DNA of 64,000 bases from Aquabacterium parvum (GCF_001447195.1 NZ_LFRI01000103.1:1-64000), one strand, 5' to 3'; shown: positions 49,187-58,860, numbered from the stretch's first letter. Numbers and translations: made by a program. The notes: a model not told the origin generated them from the letters alone.

Positions 49187-50026
49187 TCACCGTGTGCGCG
49201 CCCATTGTTTGCTGCCCTGGTCGAACCGGATGGCATTGTCGTAGCCCAGCGCCCTGATGGCAAAGGGGGGCAGGCTGGCCAGGACCTTGTCCGCCAGGAT
49301 GAGGGCGCGGTCCGACAGCGACAGCGGACCATCGCAAACCTGCGTCAGCTCCGCGAAGTAGCGGTCCTTGGCCTCTGACAGCTGACCGGGTTGGATGCTG
49401 AAGGCGGCCAGCGCACTGTTGACCGCCAGCAGCTGGTTCTGGCGCGACATGCACACCCAGAGGTAATAGTCGCCCACCAGCTTGAGCTGCCGCAGGCGTG
49501 GCACGTCCACGCTGGACCAAAGGCTGCTGCGCCAGAAGGTCGATTCTTGCTGGATGTAGGGCAAACGTGGGCCGTAGGCGCCGCGCTGGATCAGCCCCGA
49601 CCAGTAACGCCGGGTGCGTTCGACCTGGAACACCTGGCCCCGCTCATTGCGCAACACGGAAAGCCCGGTGAGCCAGTTCACCTCCGGGTCTTCCAGGGAT
49701 TCAGCGACGACATCGAATGCCCACGGGAAGTACATGTCCCCGGCGTTGATGTAGGACTGCACTTCGCCGGTTGAGCGCTCGAACCCTTTGGCCACGGCGT
49801 CGTACATGCCCCGATCACGTTCGCTGATCCAGGTGATGCGCGGGTCGTTCAGCGAGGCCAGGTACTCTGGTGTGCCGTCTTGGGAGCCGCCGTCCACGAT
49901 GATGTATTGCAGCTCGGCTCGGCCTTCGAGGAAGGCACTCTGGTTCAGGACCGATGCGATCGTCTCCGGCAGGAAGGCCCGCGCGTTGTAGCAAGGCGTG
50001 ACGACCGTGAACTTACGCGGGCGCAT
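49187..50026 (-). CDS. Glycosyltransferase family 2
   Basis: A 279-residue GT-A transferase opening FTVVTPCYNARAFLPETIASVL, with VDGGSQDGT as the nucleotide-binding segment and INAGDMYFPWA where the DxD position falls (a variant, AGD). The AGGAGA ribosome-binding site before 50026 decides the start. It overlaps the next gene by 14 bases. Confidence 0.92.
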   Translation of the reverse strand: MRPRKFTVVTPCYNARAFLPETIASVLNQSAFLEGRAELQYIIVDGGSQDGTPEYLASLNDPRITWISERDRGMYDAVAKGFERSTGEVQSYINAGDMYFPWAFDVVAESLEDPEVNWLTGLSVLRNERGQVFQVERTRRYWSGLIQRGAYGPRLPYIQQESTFWRSSLWSSVDVPRLRQLKLVGDYYLWVCMSRQNQLLAVNSALAAFSIQPGQLSEAKDRYFAELTQVCDGPLSLSDRALILADKVLASLPPFAIRALGYDNAIRFDQGSKQWARTR

Positions 50027-51263
50027 GCGCTTCTCCTGTCGCGTGCGAGATGGGGCCTTGCGATGCTTGCCTGAGCACCTCGACCACTCGCCCGATGCGA
50101 CGGCCGTCATAGCAAGCACGCGCCGCATCGCGCTGTTCCTTCTGGCCTGCGGCACCAGCCTGGCGTTGCACGATCAGATCGGCGAACACGGCGGGGTCGT
50201 CCGAGATGCCAAAGCATTGCTGCCCCGCTTCGGCCAGACCGGTCATCGCGATGGGGGTTGCCACCAGCCCGGCCGGTGTGAAGAGCATCTCGATGCACTT
50301 GGTGTAGACGCCACTGCCGGCAAAAACCGGGTTGATGAGGACGCGAGCGCTGCGCAAGATGGGCTCGGCTTCTGGCGGGTTCTCGATCAAGGCGACCCCC
50401 GCTCTTTCAGCCGCTGCACGCACCTCCGGGGACGGACGCGACCCAGCGATGAAGGCCTTGAGGTCGGGCAAGCGCTGGCGCAGTTGAGGCACAACTTTGT
50501 CGAGGAACCACACGATGCCTTCGACGTTGTTGGGCTGGTAGAGGTTGCCCAGGTAACCCACGTGATAGCCCGGTGACCAATCGGCTTCCTGGCTGACACG
50601 CTGTGCCCAGTTCTGCTCGACCACCAGGGGCAACCATTCACCGTGGCGGTGGCCGCGCGCGTGCCAATGCTTGGCGTCATCCGGCGAGCAATCGAAATAC
50701 CAGGCGGAGCTTGAAAAAATCGACTCTTCGAGCTCGTCGATGCCCTGGACGTTGAGCCAGGTGTTGACCCGCTCTTTGATGCCCTTGGCCCGCTCGTGGA
50801 TGAAGCGTGCGTAGCGGGACTCGATGTTGTGGGACCGGTAGACGATGCGCAGCTCGAAGGCCTTGGCGATCTGCTGCGCAGCCGAGTAGGCAAAAGGGCC
50901 TTCCAGCAACAAGGCTTGGGGGTCAAAGCCCTTCAGGTCAGCCTGGACCTGGGCCCAGTCTGCCGTTGTCAGCAGGCGGCGGCGAGCATAGCCGGGCAGG
51001 CCGAGGGTGAGGTGCGAGTTGGCGAACTTGCCTTTTTCGTCGAGCACCGTGAGCGAATGCAGCACCTGCCGCATGGGCGAGTCGGCCGCCGGCACCTCTT
51101 CGCCCAGCGCTGCGTTGCGCCAGCAAACGAGGTGGATCAGCACCCCTTGCGCGGCCAGGGCCTGCAGGCGGCGCCAGACATCGAGGCGACCGCCGTGGTT
51201 CATCGGGTAAGGCAGCTCGTGGTAGACCACCACGAGGCGCAGCGGGGTGGATGCGGCACTCAT
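50013..51263 (-). CDS. Glycosyltransferase family 4-like
   Basis: A 416-residue GT-B type protein. The N-terminal half opens LVVVYHELPYPMNHGGRLDVWRRL; the acceptor half has VYRSHNIESRYARF, and the donor half GYHVGYLGNLYQPNN and VFAGSGVYTKCIEML, the latter typical of transferases acting on polysaccharides. It overlaps the GT2 gene by 14 bases and starts 4 bases before the DUF115-like gene ends. Substrates are unknown. Confidence 0.85.
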   Translation of the reverse strand: MSAASTPLRLVVVYHELPYPMNHGGRLDVWRRLQALAAQGVLIHLVCWRNAALGEEVPAADSPMRQVLHSLTVLDEKGKFANSHLTLGLPGYARRRLLTTADWAQVQADLKGFDPQALLLEGPFAYSAAQQIAKAFELRIVYRSHNIESRYARFIHERAKGIKERVNTWLNVQGIDELEESIFSSSAWYFDCSPDDAKHWHARGHRHGEWLPLVVEQNWAQRVSQEADWSPGYHVGYLGNLYQPNNVEGIVWFLDKVVPQLRQRLPDLKAFIAGSRPSPEVRAAAERAGVALIENPPEAEPILRSARVLINPVFAGSGVYTKCIEMLFTPAGLVATPIAMTGLAEAGQQCFGISDDPAVFADLIVQRQAGAAGQKEQRDAARACYDGRRIGRVVEVLRQASQGPISHATGEAHAPA

Positions 51264-51267
51264 GCGC

Positions 51268-52464
51268 TCAGCTCGCTTTCTGCATGGCTTGCATCACCAC
51301 CTCGGACTCGGCCCGTGCCGCAGCGTCCATGCGCTTGGCCAGGGTGGGGGTCCAGGTGTGGTGCAGCATCGTGAAGGTCCAGCCATCCTGCTCGGCTTGC
51401 GACAGCAGGTACTCCAGCACGTCGCCGTGTACAGACTGCACGTACTTCTCGGGGTTTTCTCGCGGCACGAAGTGGTCGAAGAACGCAGGGTGTGCGGCCT
51501 GCAGCGTGGGCATCAGCTCGGTGTAGCTCTGCTTTTGCGAGTTGGACCAGAACAGCTGGTCTTTCGGCGCGCGGCCGTCAAAGCCCCACAGGCCCACGTG
51601 CTTGCTCAGGTTGCAGCCCAGCGGCAGCAAGAGCTTGTTGAGCACATTGCCCAGCGGGGGCAGCGAAAAGTTGACCGCGAGGTCGTCGTGCACGCGCGTC
51701 TGCGTGCCGTTGGGGATGGGCACCAGGCGGTTCGCGTAGGCGCTGAACTCGCGCCTGACGATGAAGTCGAAGTAGTCTGGGTAGACAAACAGCACGTCGG
51801 GCGACTCGCCCAGGCGCGCATGCAGGTCTTTGCGAAAGGCCCGGGCGAATTCGGTGAAGCCGAAGTGGTAGATGGCGTCCCCGGCCGCGACGATGTGCGG
51901 CTGGATGTGGTGCCACAACTCGGCGTCTCGCACGATGGTGTTGCAGACCACGCGAGCGCCGTCCTGCCAGTCGCGCCCACGTGCCCGCTCCAGCGAGGGG
52001 CCGGTGCCGAACACGGTGCAGCGCTCGAAGCCTTGGGCCTTGATGGCCTGGATGTGTTGCAGCAACCGCGCCTGCGCGACGTCCTGGTCCTGGATGCCAT
52101 GGACGTAGGTGCCTGCTTCGCACCAGCTCCAGCCGTCCATCGGGTTGCGGACGTGGTCCACGTTGAAGATGCCGCCGTGCAAGCGTGCCCAACCTGGCAG
52201 GTCATCGAGGGTGGTGCCAAAGAGCAGAACTGGAGCCGGCGACAGCAAGGTGCCCAGGCCGAAGTGGCGCGTGACACGGATGTCGGCGCGGGCCTGCGGA
52301 AAGAAGTACGCCGCGCGAGCCGTCACTTCCTTGATCTCGTCAGGGGTGGCATGGGGTGCGACGATGCTGACGCGAGAGCTGCGCTGCGAGCCTGCGAAGG
52401 CATGCACCAGGGCCGAGAAGGTGCCCTTGATGGCTGCTTTGAGGGATGAGGTGAACTTAGCCAT
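51268..52464 (-). CDS. DUF115/MptE-like protein, possible CMP-sugar transferase
   Basis: A 398-residue protein with no signal peptide. The middle contains CTVFGTGPSLERARGRDW, ARVVCNTIVRDAELWHHIQ and HIVAAGDAIYHFG, then HVGLWGFDGRAPKD. A GxGPSL loop followed by a C-N residue pair and a late GFDGR segment is shared with DUF115 proteins and with GT42 sialyltransferases such as Cst-I. GT42-type identity is inference; the sequence outside the loops is unlike Cst-I. It overlaps the flippase gene by 8 bases and is four genes downstream of a cytidylyltransferase. A pure DUF115 role of unknown kind is the alternative. Confidence 0.6.
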   Translation of the reverse strand: MAKFTSSLKAAIKGTFSALVHAFAGSQRSSRVSIVAPHATPDEIKEVTARAAYFFPQARADIRVTRHFGLGTLLSPAPVLLFGTTLDDLPGWARLHGGIFNVDHVRNPMDGWSWCEAGTYVHGIQDQDVAQARLLQHIQAIKAQGFERCTVFGTGPSLERARGRDWQDGARVVCNTIVRDAELWHHIQPHIVAAGDAIYHFGFTEFARAFRKDLHARLGESPDVLFVYPDYFDFIVRREFSAYANRLVPIPNGTQTRVHDDLAVNFSLPPLGNVLNKLLLPLGCNLSKHVGLWGFDGRAPKDQLFWSNSQKQSYTELMPTLQAAHPAFFDHFVPRENPEKYVQSVHGDVLEYLLSQAEQDGWTFTMLHHTWTPTLAKRMDAAARAESEVVMQAMQKAS

Positions 52465-53890
52465 GGAACCAGTGGATGGCGAGGGCGGACATGCCGGTCA
52501 GCAGGACCAGGGGCCCGAGCGACGTGCCCTTCTGAAAGGACAGGGCGCCGAAGTCGAACGCCCTTGACGAATGCCAGATGGCGTAAGTGCTGTAGAAGGC
52601 CAGGTTGACCACCAGCATGGCCAGCGGCAGGCCGATGGCGCCTTGCCAGCGATAGAAAGCGAAAGCCAGGACGATCAACAGCACACCGGTGACGCCGTTG
52701 GCGATGTGCCAGACGATGTGGTTGGTCAGGCTGTAGAGTTGGATGTGCATGGCACCCACGCGCTCCACCAGGAACGCGAACGACATCAGGCACCAGAAGG
52801 ATTCGGAAACGAAGCTCACTTGGCTTCCCGTGAACTGCAGTGCCCATGGCAAGCCCCACATCACGGCGATGGCGCCAGCAACGTAAACCCACAGCGACAG
52901 GGCCATGCCGCGTTGAGCCAATTGAAGCTGCTCCTGTCGCTGGCCGCGGGCGTGCATCTCGGCCAGGGTTGGCAGCTTGCTGTAGAAAGGCGCCGAGCTG
53001 AACTGGGTGACCACCGTCATGATGCGCAATGCGAGCAAGTAAGCCGCCACCTCTCCTGCAGGCGCCACTTGGCTGTACAGCACACCACTGAGTTGCACCA
53101 CGCCATTGCTCATCAACATGCCGACGCCGCTGCGCCAGGCCGCTGGCCACAGCGTTTTCATGATGGCGGGCTCGGGCTTGTGAGGGGCAAGCCGCAGCTC
53201 CGGGTGGGTCGCGTAGAGCAGGCGCCGAAGGCGCAGGGCATTGAAAACCAACCAGGCCTGGTTGCTGACGACCAGGGCCAGCAGCCCGCCATCAAGCACG
53301 AGCACCAGGAACGAGCAAGAAATCTGGCCCATGGCGGTCAGGATTTCCCAACGACGCATCACCGCAATCTGGTTCAGCCCCTGCAGGGCCGAGCCGAATA
53401 CCTGCCCCCATACAGCGCCCAGGGATGTTGTGGCAACCAGGGCCCACGCCAGCCATGCATCGCGGGGGTCTGCCAGGGCCGAGGCCGGTTTGAGCAGCAC
53501 GAGGGTGCCACCGATGCAAAGCAGTCCAGTGGCAACGAGGCCGCAGCGAAGGTAGAGCCAGTGGAGCGTTCCGTACACCACACCAAGCGTCTGGGTGTTG
53601 GTCGTCGTTTGGGCACGAGCCTTGACCGTTTTCATCTGGCGCAAGTCCTCCACGCTGGCGCCGCCGTTGGCGTAGGAAAGCAAGCGAGAGAACGTGGGCG
53701 CCAGGCCGAAATCAAGCAGCAACAGCAGGGTGGCCAGTGTGGCGAACAACTGCCAGATGACGATTTCTTCCGGGGAGAACTTCACCAGCACCAGCGGCAG
53801 CACCAGCACGACGGACAACAACCGAGTGCCCAGGCTGCCCCAGGTGGTGAAGGTGGGAGAGTGCCAAAGGCGCAGGAGCAAGGGCTTCAT
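52457..53890 (-). CDS. Polysaccharide flippase, Wzx-like
   Basis: A 477-residue inner-membrane protein with 12 or so hydrophobic segments, for example LLSVVLVLPLVLV and VTGVLLIVLAFAFY. It begins with the WGSLGTRLLS-type helix of the MATE/PST superfamily and should move the lipid-linked repeat unit across the membrane. It is the only flippase candidate in the locus and pairs with the Wzy-like gene 4.7 kb away. Confidence 0.85.
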   Translation of the reverse strand: MKPLLLRLWHSPTFTTWGSLGTRLLSVVLVLPLVLVKFSPEEIVIWQLFATLATLLLLLDFGLAPTFSRLLSYANGGASVEDLRQMKTVKARAQTTTNTQTLGVVYGTLHWLYLRCGLVATGLLCIGGTLVLLKPASALADPRDAWLAWALVATTSLGAVWGQVFGSALQGLNQIAVMRRWEILTAMGQISCSFLVLVLDGGLLALVVSNQAWLVFNALRLRRLLYATHPELRLAPHKPEPAIMKTLWPAAWRSGVGMLMSNGVVQLSGVLYSQVAPAGEVAAYLLALRIMTVVTQFSSAPFYSKLPTLAEMHARGQRQEQLQLAQRGMALSLWVYVAGAIAVMWGLPWALQFTGSQVSFVSESFWCLMSFAFLVERVGAMHIQLYSLTNHIVWHIANGVTGVLLIVLAFAFYRWQGAIGLPLAMLVVNLAFYSTYAIWHSSRAFDFGALSFQKGTSLGPLVLLTGMSALAIHWFHG

Positions 53891-53920
53891 GACATCAGAC
53901 TCAGGCGTGACCTGCTGGGG

Positions 53921-54664
53921 TCACACCGGGTCGTGCAGGCGACCACTGATGCCACCAGACAGGTCCAGGCAGGCGCCGGTCATGAAGGGGCTGCGGTCCG
54001 AACACACGAAGGCTGCCAGCTCGGCGACCTCTTCGGGTGTGCCGATGCGACCGATGGGGTGGTGAGCTTCAAGCTGTGCAAACGCTTGCGGTTGGCCGTC
54101 AAAGCCGGCCTTGAGCATCGGGGTGCCGATGGCAGCCGGACAGATGGCGTTGACGCGAACCTGTCCGCCCAGGTCAACCGCCATGGCGCGCACCATGCCC
54201 GACAGCGCCGATTTGCTGGTGGCATATGCCACGAAGCCGGGCTTGGTCAGGCGCTCATGGATGCTGGAGATGGCCAGCACGCTGCCATGACGCGCCTTCA
54301 ATTCCGGCAGGAAGGCCTGTGTCAGCCAGAAGGGCGCCATCAGGTTGACGTTGAGGGTGGTCTGCCAGTCTTCGGGCGAAAGCTCGTCCGTTGGCTTGAC
54401 CACCTGGAAGGCTGCGTTGTGCACGATGGCCGAGAGCTCGCCGCCCGTTTCGGCACGCAGCGCGGCGATCAGCGCGGCACCACCAGGCGTGTCAGGGCTG
54501 GAGAGGTCAGCGAGGCTGCCCACCACGTGAGAGGCGCGGTCCAGCGCCACGCGGTCGGTGGAGACCACCCGCCAGCCCTGGGCTTCGAACACAGCGACGA
54601 GCGCGCGCCCGATGCCGCCAGCGGCACCGGTGATCAGCGCGACGCGCTCGCCATGCGTGCTCAT
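53921..54664 (-). CDS. Short-chain dehydrogenase (PtmA-like)
   Basis: A 247-residue classical SDR: nucleotide loop ALITGAAGGIG near residues 9-19, NAAFQ at the NNAG position (a variant), and the catalytic Ser...YATSK. The C-terminal MTGACLDLSGGISGR is normal. Proteins of this kind sit beside CMP-sugar synthetases in flagellin and capsule clusters (PtmA with PtmB). It overlaps the hydroxyacid dehydrogenase by 4 bases. The sugar substrate is not known. Confidence 0.88.
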   Translation of the reverse strand: MSTHGERVALITGAAGGIGRALVAVFEAQGWRVVSTDRVALDRASHVVGSLADLSSPDTPGGAALIAALRAETGGELSAIVHNAAFQVVKPTDELSPEDWQTTLNVNLMAPFWLTQAFLPELKARHGSVLAISSIHERLTKPGFVAYATSKSALSGMVRAMAVDLGGQVRVNAICPAAIGTPMLKAGFDGQPQAFAQLEAHHPIGRIGTPEEVAELAAFVCSDRSPFMTGACLDLSGGISGRLHDPV

Positions 54665-55596
54665 GCCTTGGCCACCCCCAGGAAACCGAACAGCGTGTCG
54701 ATCGCGTGCAGGCTGCAGCGGATGACGCCGTCAACGGTGTTCGAGCCGTTGTGCGAGCCGAAGATGGTGTTGGGCATGCTGCGCAGCGGCGAGTCCATCG
54801 GCAGCGGCTCGACTTCGAACACATCGAGACCGACCGAGTGCACGACACCGTCCTGCATCGCCTGGATCAGCGCGGGCTCATCGATCAGCGGGCCGCGGGC
54901 CACGTTGACGATGCGCACGCCCTGCTTGACCTGCTTGAGCACGTCGGCGTTGAGCATGTGGTGGCTGCTGGGCGTGAGCGCGCAGGTGAAGGCGATGAAA
55001 TCGGCCTCACCGATGCGCTGTGGCCAGGGGGCCATCTCGACGCCTGCCGGCGGCGTTTCCTTGTAGAAGGGGTCGTAGGCGACGATCTTCATGTCGCTGG
55101 CCAGCGCGCGGCGGGCCAGGTTGCGACCGATGTCGCCCATGCCCACCAGGCCCAGGGTGCGACCCGACAGCGACAGGCCACGGGGCTTGGGCCACTCACC
55201 GTTGCGCACACCGCGGTCGATCTGGAAGGTCTCGCGCGCCAGCGCCGAGATGTAGGACATGCCCACATCGGCCACCTCGCCGCCGAACATGTTCGGGCAG
55301 TTGATGATGGGGAGCCCCAAGTCCTTGCAGGCGGCGAAGTCGACGTTGTCGACGCCGATGCCCCACTTGACGGCGGCCTTCAAGTTGCCGGCCTTGCCAG
55401 CGGTGAACACCTCGCGGTTGGCGGGGTCGTCACCGATGATCCAGCCGTCGTGCTGGGGCACGAGCTGCTTGAGTTCTTCGACGCTCAGGGTCTGGACCAC
55501 GTTGGGCGTGGTCAGCTCGACGCCGGCCTTGGCGAAGATCGGACGGAACTCGTCGATCATGCGCAGCATCGGGGGGCAGGTCACGAGGACTTTCAT
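54661..55596 (-). CDS. D-2-hydroxyacid dehydrogenase (phosphoglycerate dehydrogenase family)
   Basis: A 311-residue NAD-dependent dehydrogenase. The Rossmann motif GLVGMGDIGRN is intact, followed by the catalytic arginine in VNVARGPLIDEPAL, the glutamate in GLDVFEVEPL and the histidine in FGSHNGSN. It lacks the ACT domain of biosynthetic SerA. In this position it is likely to act on a sugar-derived hydroxyacid or keto acid, not serine synthesis; that is inference from location between an SDR and a cytidylyltransferase. Confidence 0.9.
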   Translation of the reverse strand: MKVLVTCPPMLRMIDEFRPIFAKAGVELTTPNVVQTLSVEELKQLVPQHDGWIIGDDPANREVFTAGKAGNLKAAVKWGIGVDNVDFAACKDLGLPIINCPNMFGGEVADVGMSYISALARETFQIDRGVRNGEWPKPRGLSLSGRTLGLVGMGDIGRNLARRALASDMKIVAYDPFYKETPPAGVEMAPWPQRIGEADFIAFTCALTPSSHHMLNADVLKQVKQGVRIVNVARGPLIDEPALIQAMQDGVVHSVGLDVFEVEPLPMDSPLRSMPNTIFGSHNGSNTVDGVIRCSLHAIDTLFGFLGVAKA

Positions 55597-55599
55597 GGC

Positions 55600-56307
55600 T
55601 CAGGCTCCCTTGCTTGCGTTGCGCGCGACGTACATGGACATGGCTTCGGCCATCTCCCAGCTCTCGGCGTCGTCGATGTCGATGGATTCGGTCTTGCGCT
55701 GCTCCAGCATGCGGGCCTTCAGGCCAATGCGGGCGTTGGCGGCGGCAAAGCTCTGGCCGGTGAAGACGAAGAGGTTGGAGTTCTCTTCGAACCAGGGCTC
55801 GAGGTCCTGCGTGCGGATCAGGTTCTTGGGGTCGTGGTTCACCGCGCTCATGTCGGCGCGGTAGAAGCGTGTCTGGTGCTTGTTGACGGTGAACACCGAG
55901 TCGTGCGCGCCGCTGGCCATGCCTTCCTTTTGCAGGGCAATCGCCTGACGGATGGTGTCGGCCGTCATCAGCGGGTTGGTGGTGTGCGTCATCAGGTAGA
56001 TGTCGGCGGGGACGTTGGCCACGTCATCACCCAGCACCAGGTTCATGCTGACGAAGTCACCGCAGATTTCGGGCTTGCGGTCGCGGATGAGCACGCGCTC
56101 GCGGTCGACCAGGCCGTTCTCGGCAAGGATGTGACGAGCATCGGTGTTGATGACGACGAGGTCGATCTCTTCAACGCTCAACAGCGTGTCGAGCACCCAC
56201 TGGAACAGCGGCTTGCCATTGAAGAGGCGGAAGTTCTTGCCCTTGACGCGCTCGCTGTTGGCCTTCATAGGCAGCAGCGCGACGATGCGGGGTTTTTGGG
56301 AAGTCAT
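55600..56307 (-). CDS. Acylneuraminate cytidylyltransferase-family protein (NeuA-like)
   Basis: A 235-residue CMP-sugar synthetase-like protein. It opens IVALLPMKANSERVKGKNFR, matching the nucleotide-binding signature of NeuA and KdsB, with the metal region MTHTTNPLM and a terminal SIDIDDAESWEMAEA. It should activate a keto sugar acid as CMP-sugar. No neuB or neuC homolog (condensing or epimerising enzyme for sialic-type sugars) and no kds gene is present nearby, so the sugar is unidentified. The start is 4 bases beyond the dehydrogenase stop in operon order. Confidence 0.88.
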   Translation of the reverse strand: MTSQKPRIVALLPMKANSERVKGKNFRLFNGKPLFQWVLDTLLSVEEIDLVVINTDARHILAENGLVDRERVLIRDRKPEICGDFVSMNLVLGDDVANVPADIYLMTHTTNPLMTADTIRQAIALQKEGMASGAHDSVFTVNKHQTRFYRADMSAVNHDPKNLIRTQDLEPWFEENSNLFVFTGQSFAAANARIGLKARMLEQRKTESIDIDDAESWEMAEAMSMYVARNASKGA

Positions 56308-56331
56308 GACAGCAATGCCTTGAGAAAAAAC

Positions 56332-57213
56332 TCAACGGGGATAGAAATAGCTTTCCTTGTGCTCACGCGACATGCGGCGATGGAAATGGTTGCCGCGATA
56401 GGAGCCGGTGAACTGCATGAAGCGGTAGGTCAGGATGGCCTTGAAGTGCTGGCGCATGCAGCGTTGCTGCAGGGCCGCGCCCAGGTCCAGGAAGACGGCG
56501 CTGAAGAAGTAGCGCGAGACGTCGGCCCAGCTCAGGTGCACCTCCGGCATGATGTATTGCAGGGCGATGGCTTCGCGCTCGAAACGGCGGCGCACCTGCG
56601 TCCAGCTCTCGCTGTGCAGGTGGTAGACCGCAGCGGGCGCCACGTAGGCGATCTTGTGCCCGCAGGCCACCAGGCGCTTGGCCAGGTGCATGTCCTCCAG
56701 GCCGGTGAGCTCCTCGTCGAAGGGGTGGTCGACCCAGACGGACTTGAGCATCGCGGCGTTCGCGTTGTTGCAGTAAAAGCCCTTCTGCGGGATCTTGGAG
56801 ACAGCAGGGAAGTACTTGCCGAAGATCTGGCACTCGCTGAAGTGGCTGTCTTCGTTGCCCACCTGGCCACCGTAGGTGTAGGCGATGTCGTCCTTGCCGA
56901 GCGGCGCCACGAGATCGGCGATCCAGCGCGGGCCGGTGGGGATGCAGTGGCCGCTGACGAACACCAGCGCATCGCCGGTCGCGGCTGCGCACCCGATGTT
57001 CAGCGACCGACCAAAGGAAAACTCTTCCTTCTTGATCGGCACGACCCGGGTCGGGAACTCATTGGCGATCTTGACCGTGTTGTCGGTGGAGCCGGAGTCC
57101 ACGATCACGGTCTCGATCTCGATGCCATCGCGGTGCTGGTTCTGGATGCCTTCGAGCAGGGCACGCAGGTGCTTTTGCTCGTTGTACGTGCGGATGACGA
57201 TGCTGACCTTCAT
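56332..57213 (-). CDS. Glycosyltransferase family 2
   Basis: A 293-residue GT-A transferase: SIVIRTYNEQKHLRALLEGI, VIVDSGSTDNT for nucleotide binding, VPIKKEEFSFGRSLN and the acceptor-side GFYCNNANAAML with EELTGLEDMHLAKRL. It lies directly downstream of epsI in the operon. Donor is unknown. Confidence 0.92.
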   Translation of the reverse strand: MKVSIVIRTYNEQKHLRALLEGIQNQHRDGIEIETVIVDSGSTDNTVKIANEFPTRVVPIKKEEFSFGRSLNIGCAAATGDALVFVSGHCIPTGPRWIADLVAPLGKDDIAYTYGGQVGNEDSHFSECQIFGKYFPAVSKIPQKGFYCNNANAAMLKSVWVDHPFDEELTGLEDMHLAKRLVACGHKIAYVAPAAVYHLHSESWTQVRRRFEREAIALQYIMPEVHLSWADVSRYFFSAVFLDLGAALQQRCMRQHFKAILTYRFMQFTGSYRGNHFHRRMSREHKESYFYPR

Positions 57214-57223
57214 GACAGGGGGA

Positions 57224-57925
57224 TCACTGCTTGACCAGGTCGGCCTCGTTGCCCAGCAGCATGGCGCGGGTCTTGGCGGGTGAGGCCGCGATCAGGTCGG
57301 CGATGAAGCGGTCCTGCAGCTTGTACGCTTGTTCTTTGTCGGTGTCGATGGTCGACACACGCACCAGCAGGCCATCAGGCGTGTAGCCCTTGATCAGGCC
57401 GTTCTTGACGCGGGCCACGTTCTGCTCGAACCAGCCGCGAACCAGGTAGTCGCCCGAGCGGATCCAGTAGGTGATCGGCTCGTTGCGGGGGCCGAGCTTG
57501 GCCACCAGGCGCATGTTGGGGATGTCGAGCTTGCCGCCCTCGACCAAGGTGCTGCCCTTGGCGGGCGTGTCGATGACAAAACCCTGCCCCACGTAGCAAA
57601 CCTCGGGCTTGTGCACCTGCATGGCGCGACTTTGGTCCGCACCGTAAGCCAGCGACAGCATCACGCGTTCGCCCTTGTCGTTGACGTAGGTGCGCGAGAG
57701 GTTGTCGGTGTAGTAGCGCGCCAAGGAGGCCAGCACCTCGGGGTTGACGATCTGCTGAACGGCCGCAGGCTCCAGGTACCAGGCACCGAAGGACTTGGGC
57801 ACCAGCTCCTCGAGTGAGGTTTCAGGCTTTTGCCCGGGTGCGTAGAGCTGCTTGGGCGTCAGGGCGATGGCGGTGGCGGCAGCCGCCACCATCACACCGG
57901 TCAGAACGAAGGCACGGATCCTCAT
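57224..57925 (-). CDS. epsI: Exosortase-associated protein EpsI
   Basis: A 233-residue exported protein with one N-terminal membrane segment (VLTGVMVAAAATAIAL). The family signature is seen in LEELVPKSFGAWY, YGADQSRAMQVHKPEVCYVGQGF with its cysteine, and WFEQNVARVKNGLIKGYTPDGLLVRVSTI. EpsI accompanies exosortase in exopolysaccharide clusters; its molecular role is not established. The ATG at 57925 is taken over a TTG at 57934. It is separated from xrtB by epsF, epsG, gmd and fcl. Confidence 0.9.
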   Translation of the reverse strand: MRIRAFVLTGVMVAAAATAIALTPKQLYAPGQKPETSLEELVPKSFGAWYLEPAAVQQIVNPEVLASLARYYTDNLSRTYVNDKGERVMLSLAYGADQSRAMQVHKPEVCYVGQGFVIDTPAKGSTLVEGGKLDIPNMRLVAKLGPRNEPITYWIRSGDYLVRGWFEQNVARVKNGLIKGYTPDGLLVRVSTIDTDKEQAYKLQDRFIADLIAASPAKTRAMLLGNEADLVKQ

Positions 57926-57930
57926 GGGGC

Positions 57931-58860
57931 TCAACCTTGTTTGCTCAGGAAGTCCTGGTAGGCCAGGGCGATGCCGTCTTTCAGCGTGGTGCTGGCTCGC
58001 CAGCCCAGGCCGCTCAGGCGCGAAACGTCCATCAGCTTGCGGGGTGTGCCGTCAGGCTTGCTGGTGTCAAAGGTCAGGTCGCCAGCAAAGCCGACCACCT
58101 CGATCACGGTTTGTGCCAGCTCGCGGATGGTCACGTCGGTGCCGGTGCCGATGTTCACGAGCGGGCCGTCGTAGCCCTTTTCCATCAGGTGCACGCAGGC
58201 GTCGGCGAGGTCGTCTGCGTAGAGGAACTCGCGCATGGGCGTGCCAGTGCCCCAGACCACGAGTTCGCGGTCACCACGTTGCTTGGCTTCGTGGGCCTTG
58301 CGGATCAGGGCGGGCAGCACATGGCTGTTGTTGAGGTCGTAGTTGTCGTTGATGCCGTACAGGTTGGTGGGCATCACCGAGATGTACTGGCGACCGAACT
58401 GGTGGTTGTAGGCCTCGCAGAGCTTGATGCCAGCGATCTTGGCGATGGCATAGGGCTCGTTGGTGGGCTCCAGGGGGCCGGTCAGCAGGCAGTCTTCCTT
58501 CAGGGGCTGTGGGGCCAGCTTGGGGTAGATGCAGCTCGAGCCCAGGAACATCAGGGCTTGCGTGCCGGCCAGGTGAGCGCCATGGATCAGGTTGGCTTCG
58601 ATGACCAGGTTCTGGTACAGGAAATCGGCGCGGTAGGTGTTGTTGGCGTGGATGCCGCCCACCTTGGCCGCTGCGATGAACAGGTAGTCGAACTTCTGCT
58701 CGGCCAGGAAGGCGTGCACGGCCGCCTGGTTCAGCAGGTCGAGTTCGCTGCGGCTGCGGGTGACCACCTGGGAGTAGCCGGCGGCTTGCAGGCGGCGCAC
58801 GATGGCGCTGCCCACCATGCCGCGGTGGCCCGCGACGAAGATCTTGGCGTTCTTGTCCAT
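57931..58860 (-). CDS. fcl: GDP-L-fucose synthase
   Basis: A 309-residue epimerase-reductase that finishes GDP-L-fucose from the Gmd product. It has [15 protein letters not shown], the catalytic SSCIYPK and YAIAKIAG, all characteristic of Fcl/WcaG. The ATG at 58860 is chosen; a GTG at 58875 would overlap the gmd stop by 4 bases. The gene is directly downstream of gmd. Confidence 0.95.
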   Translation of the reverse strand: MDKNAKIFVAGHRGMVGSAIVRRLQAAGYSQVVTRSRSELDLLNQAAVHAFLAEQKFDYLFIAAAKVGGIHANNTYRADFLYQNLVIEANLIHGAHLAGTQALMFLGSSCIYPKLAPQPLKEDCLLTGPLEPTNEPYAIAKIAGIKLCEAYNHQFGRQYISVMPTNLYGINDNYDLNNSHVLPALIRKAHEAKQRGDRELVVWGTGTPMREFLYADDLADACVHLMEKGYDGPLVNIGTGTDVTIRELAQTVIEVVGFAGDLTFDTSKPDGTPRKLMDVSRLSGLGWRASTTLKDGIALAYQDFLSKQG

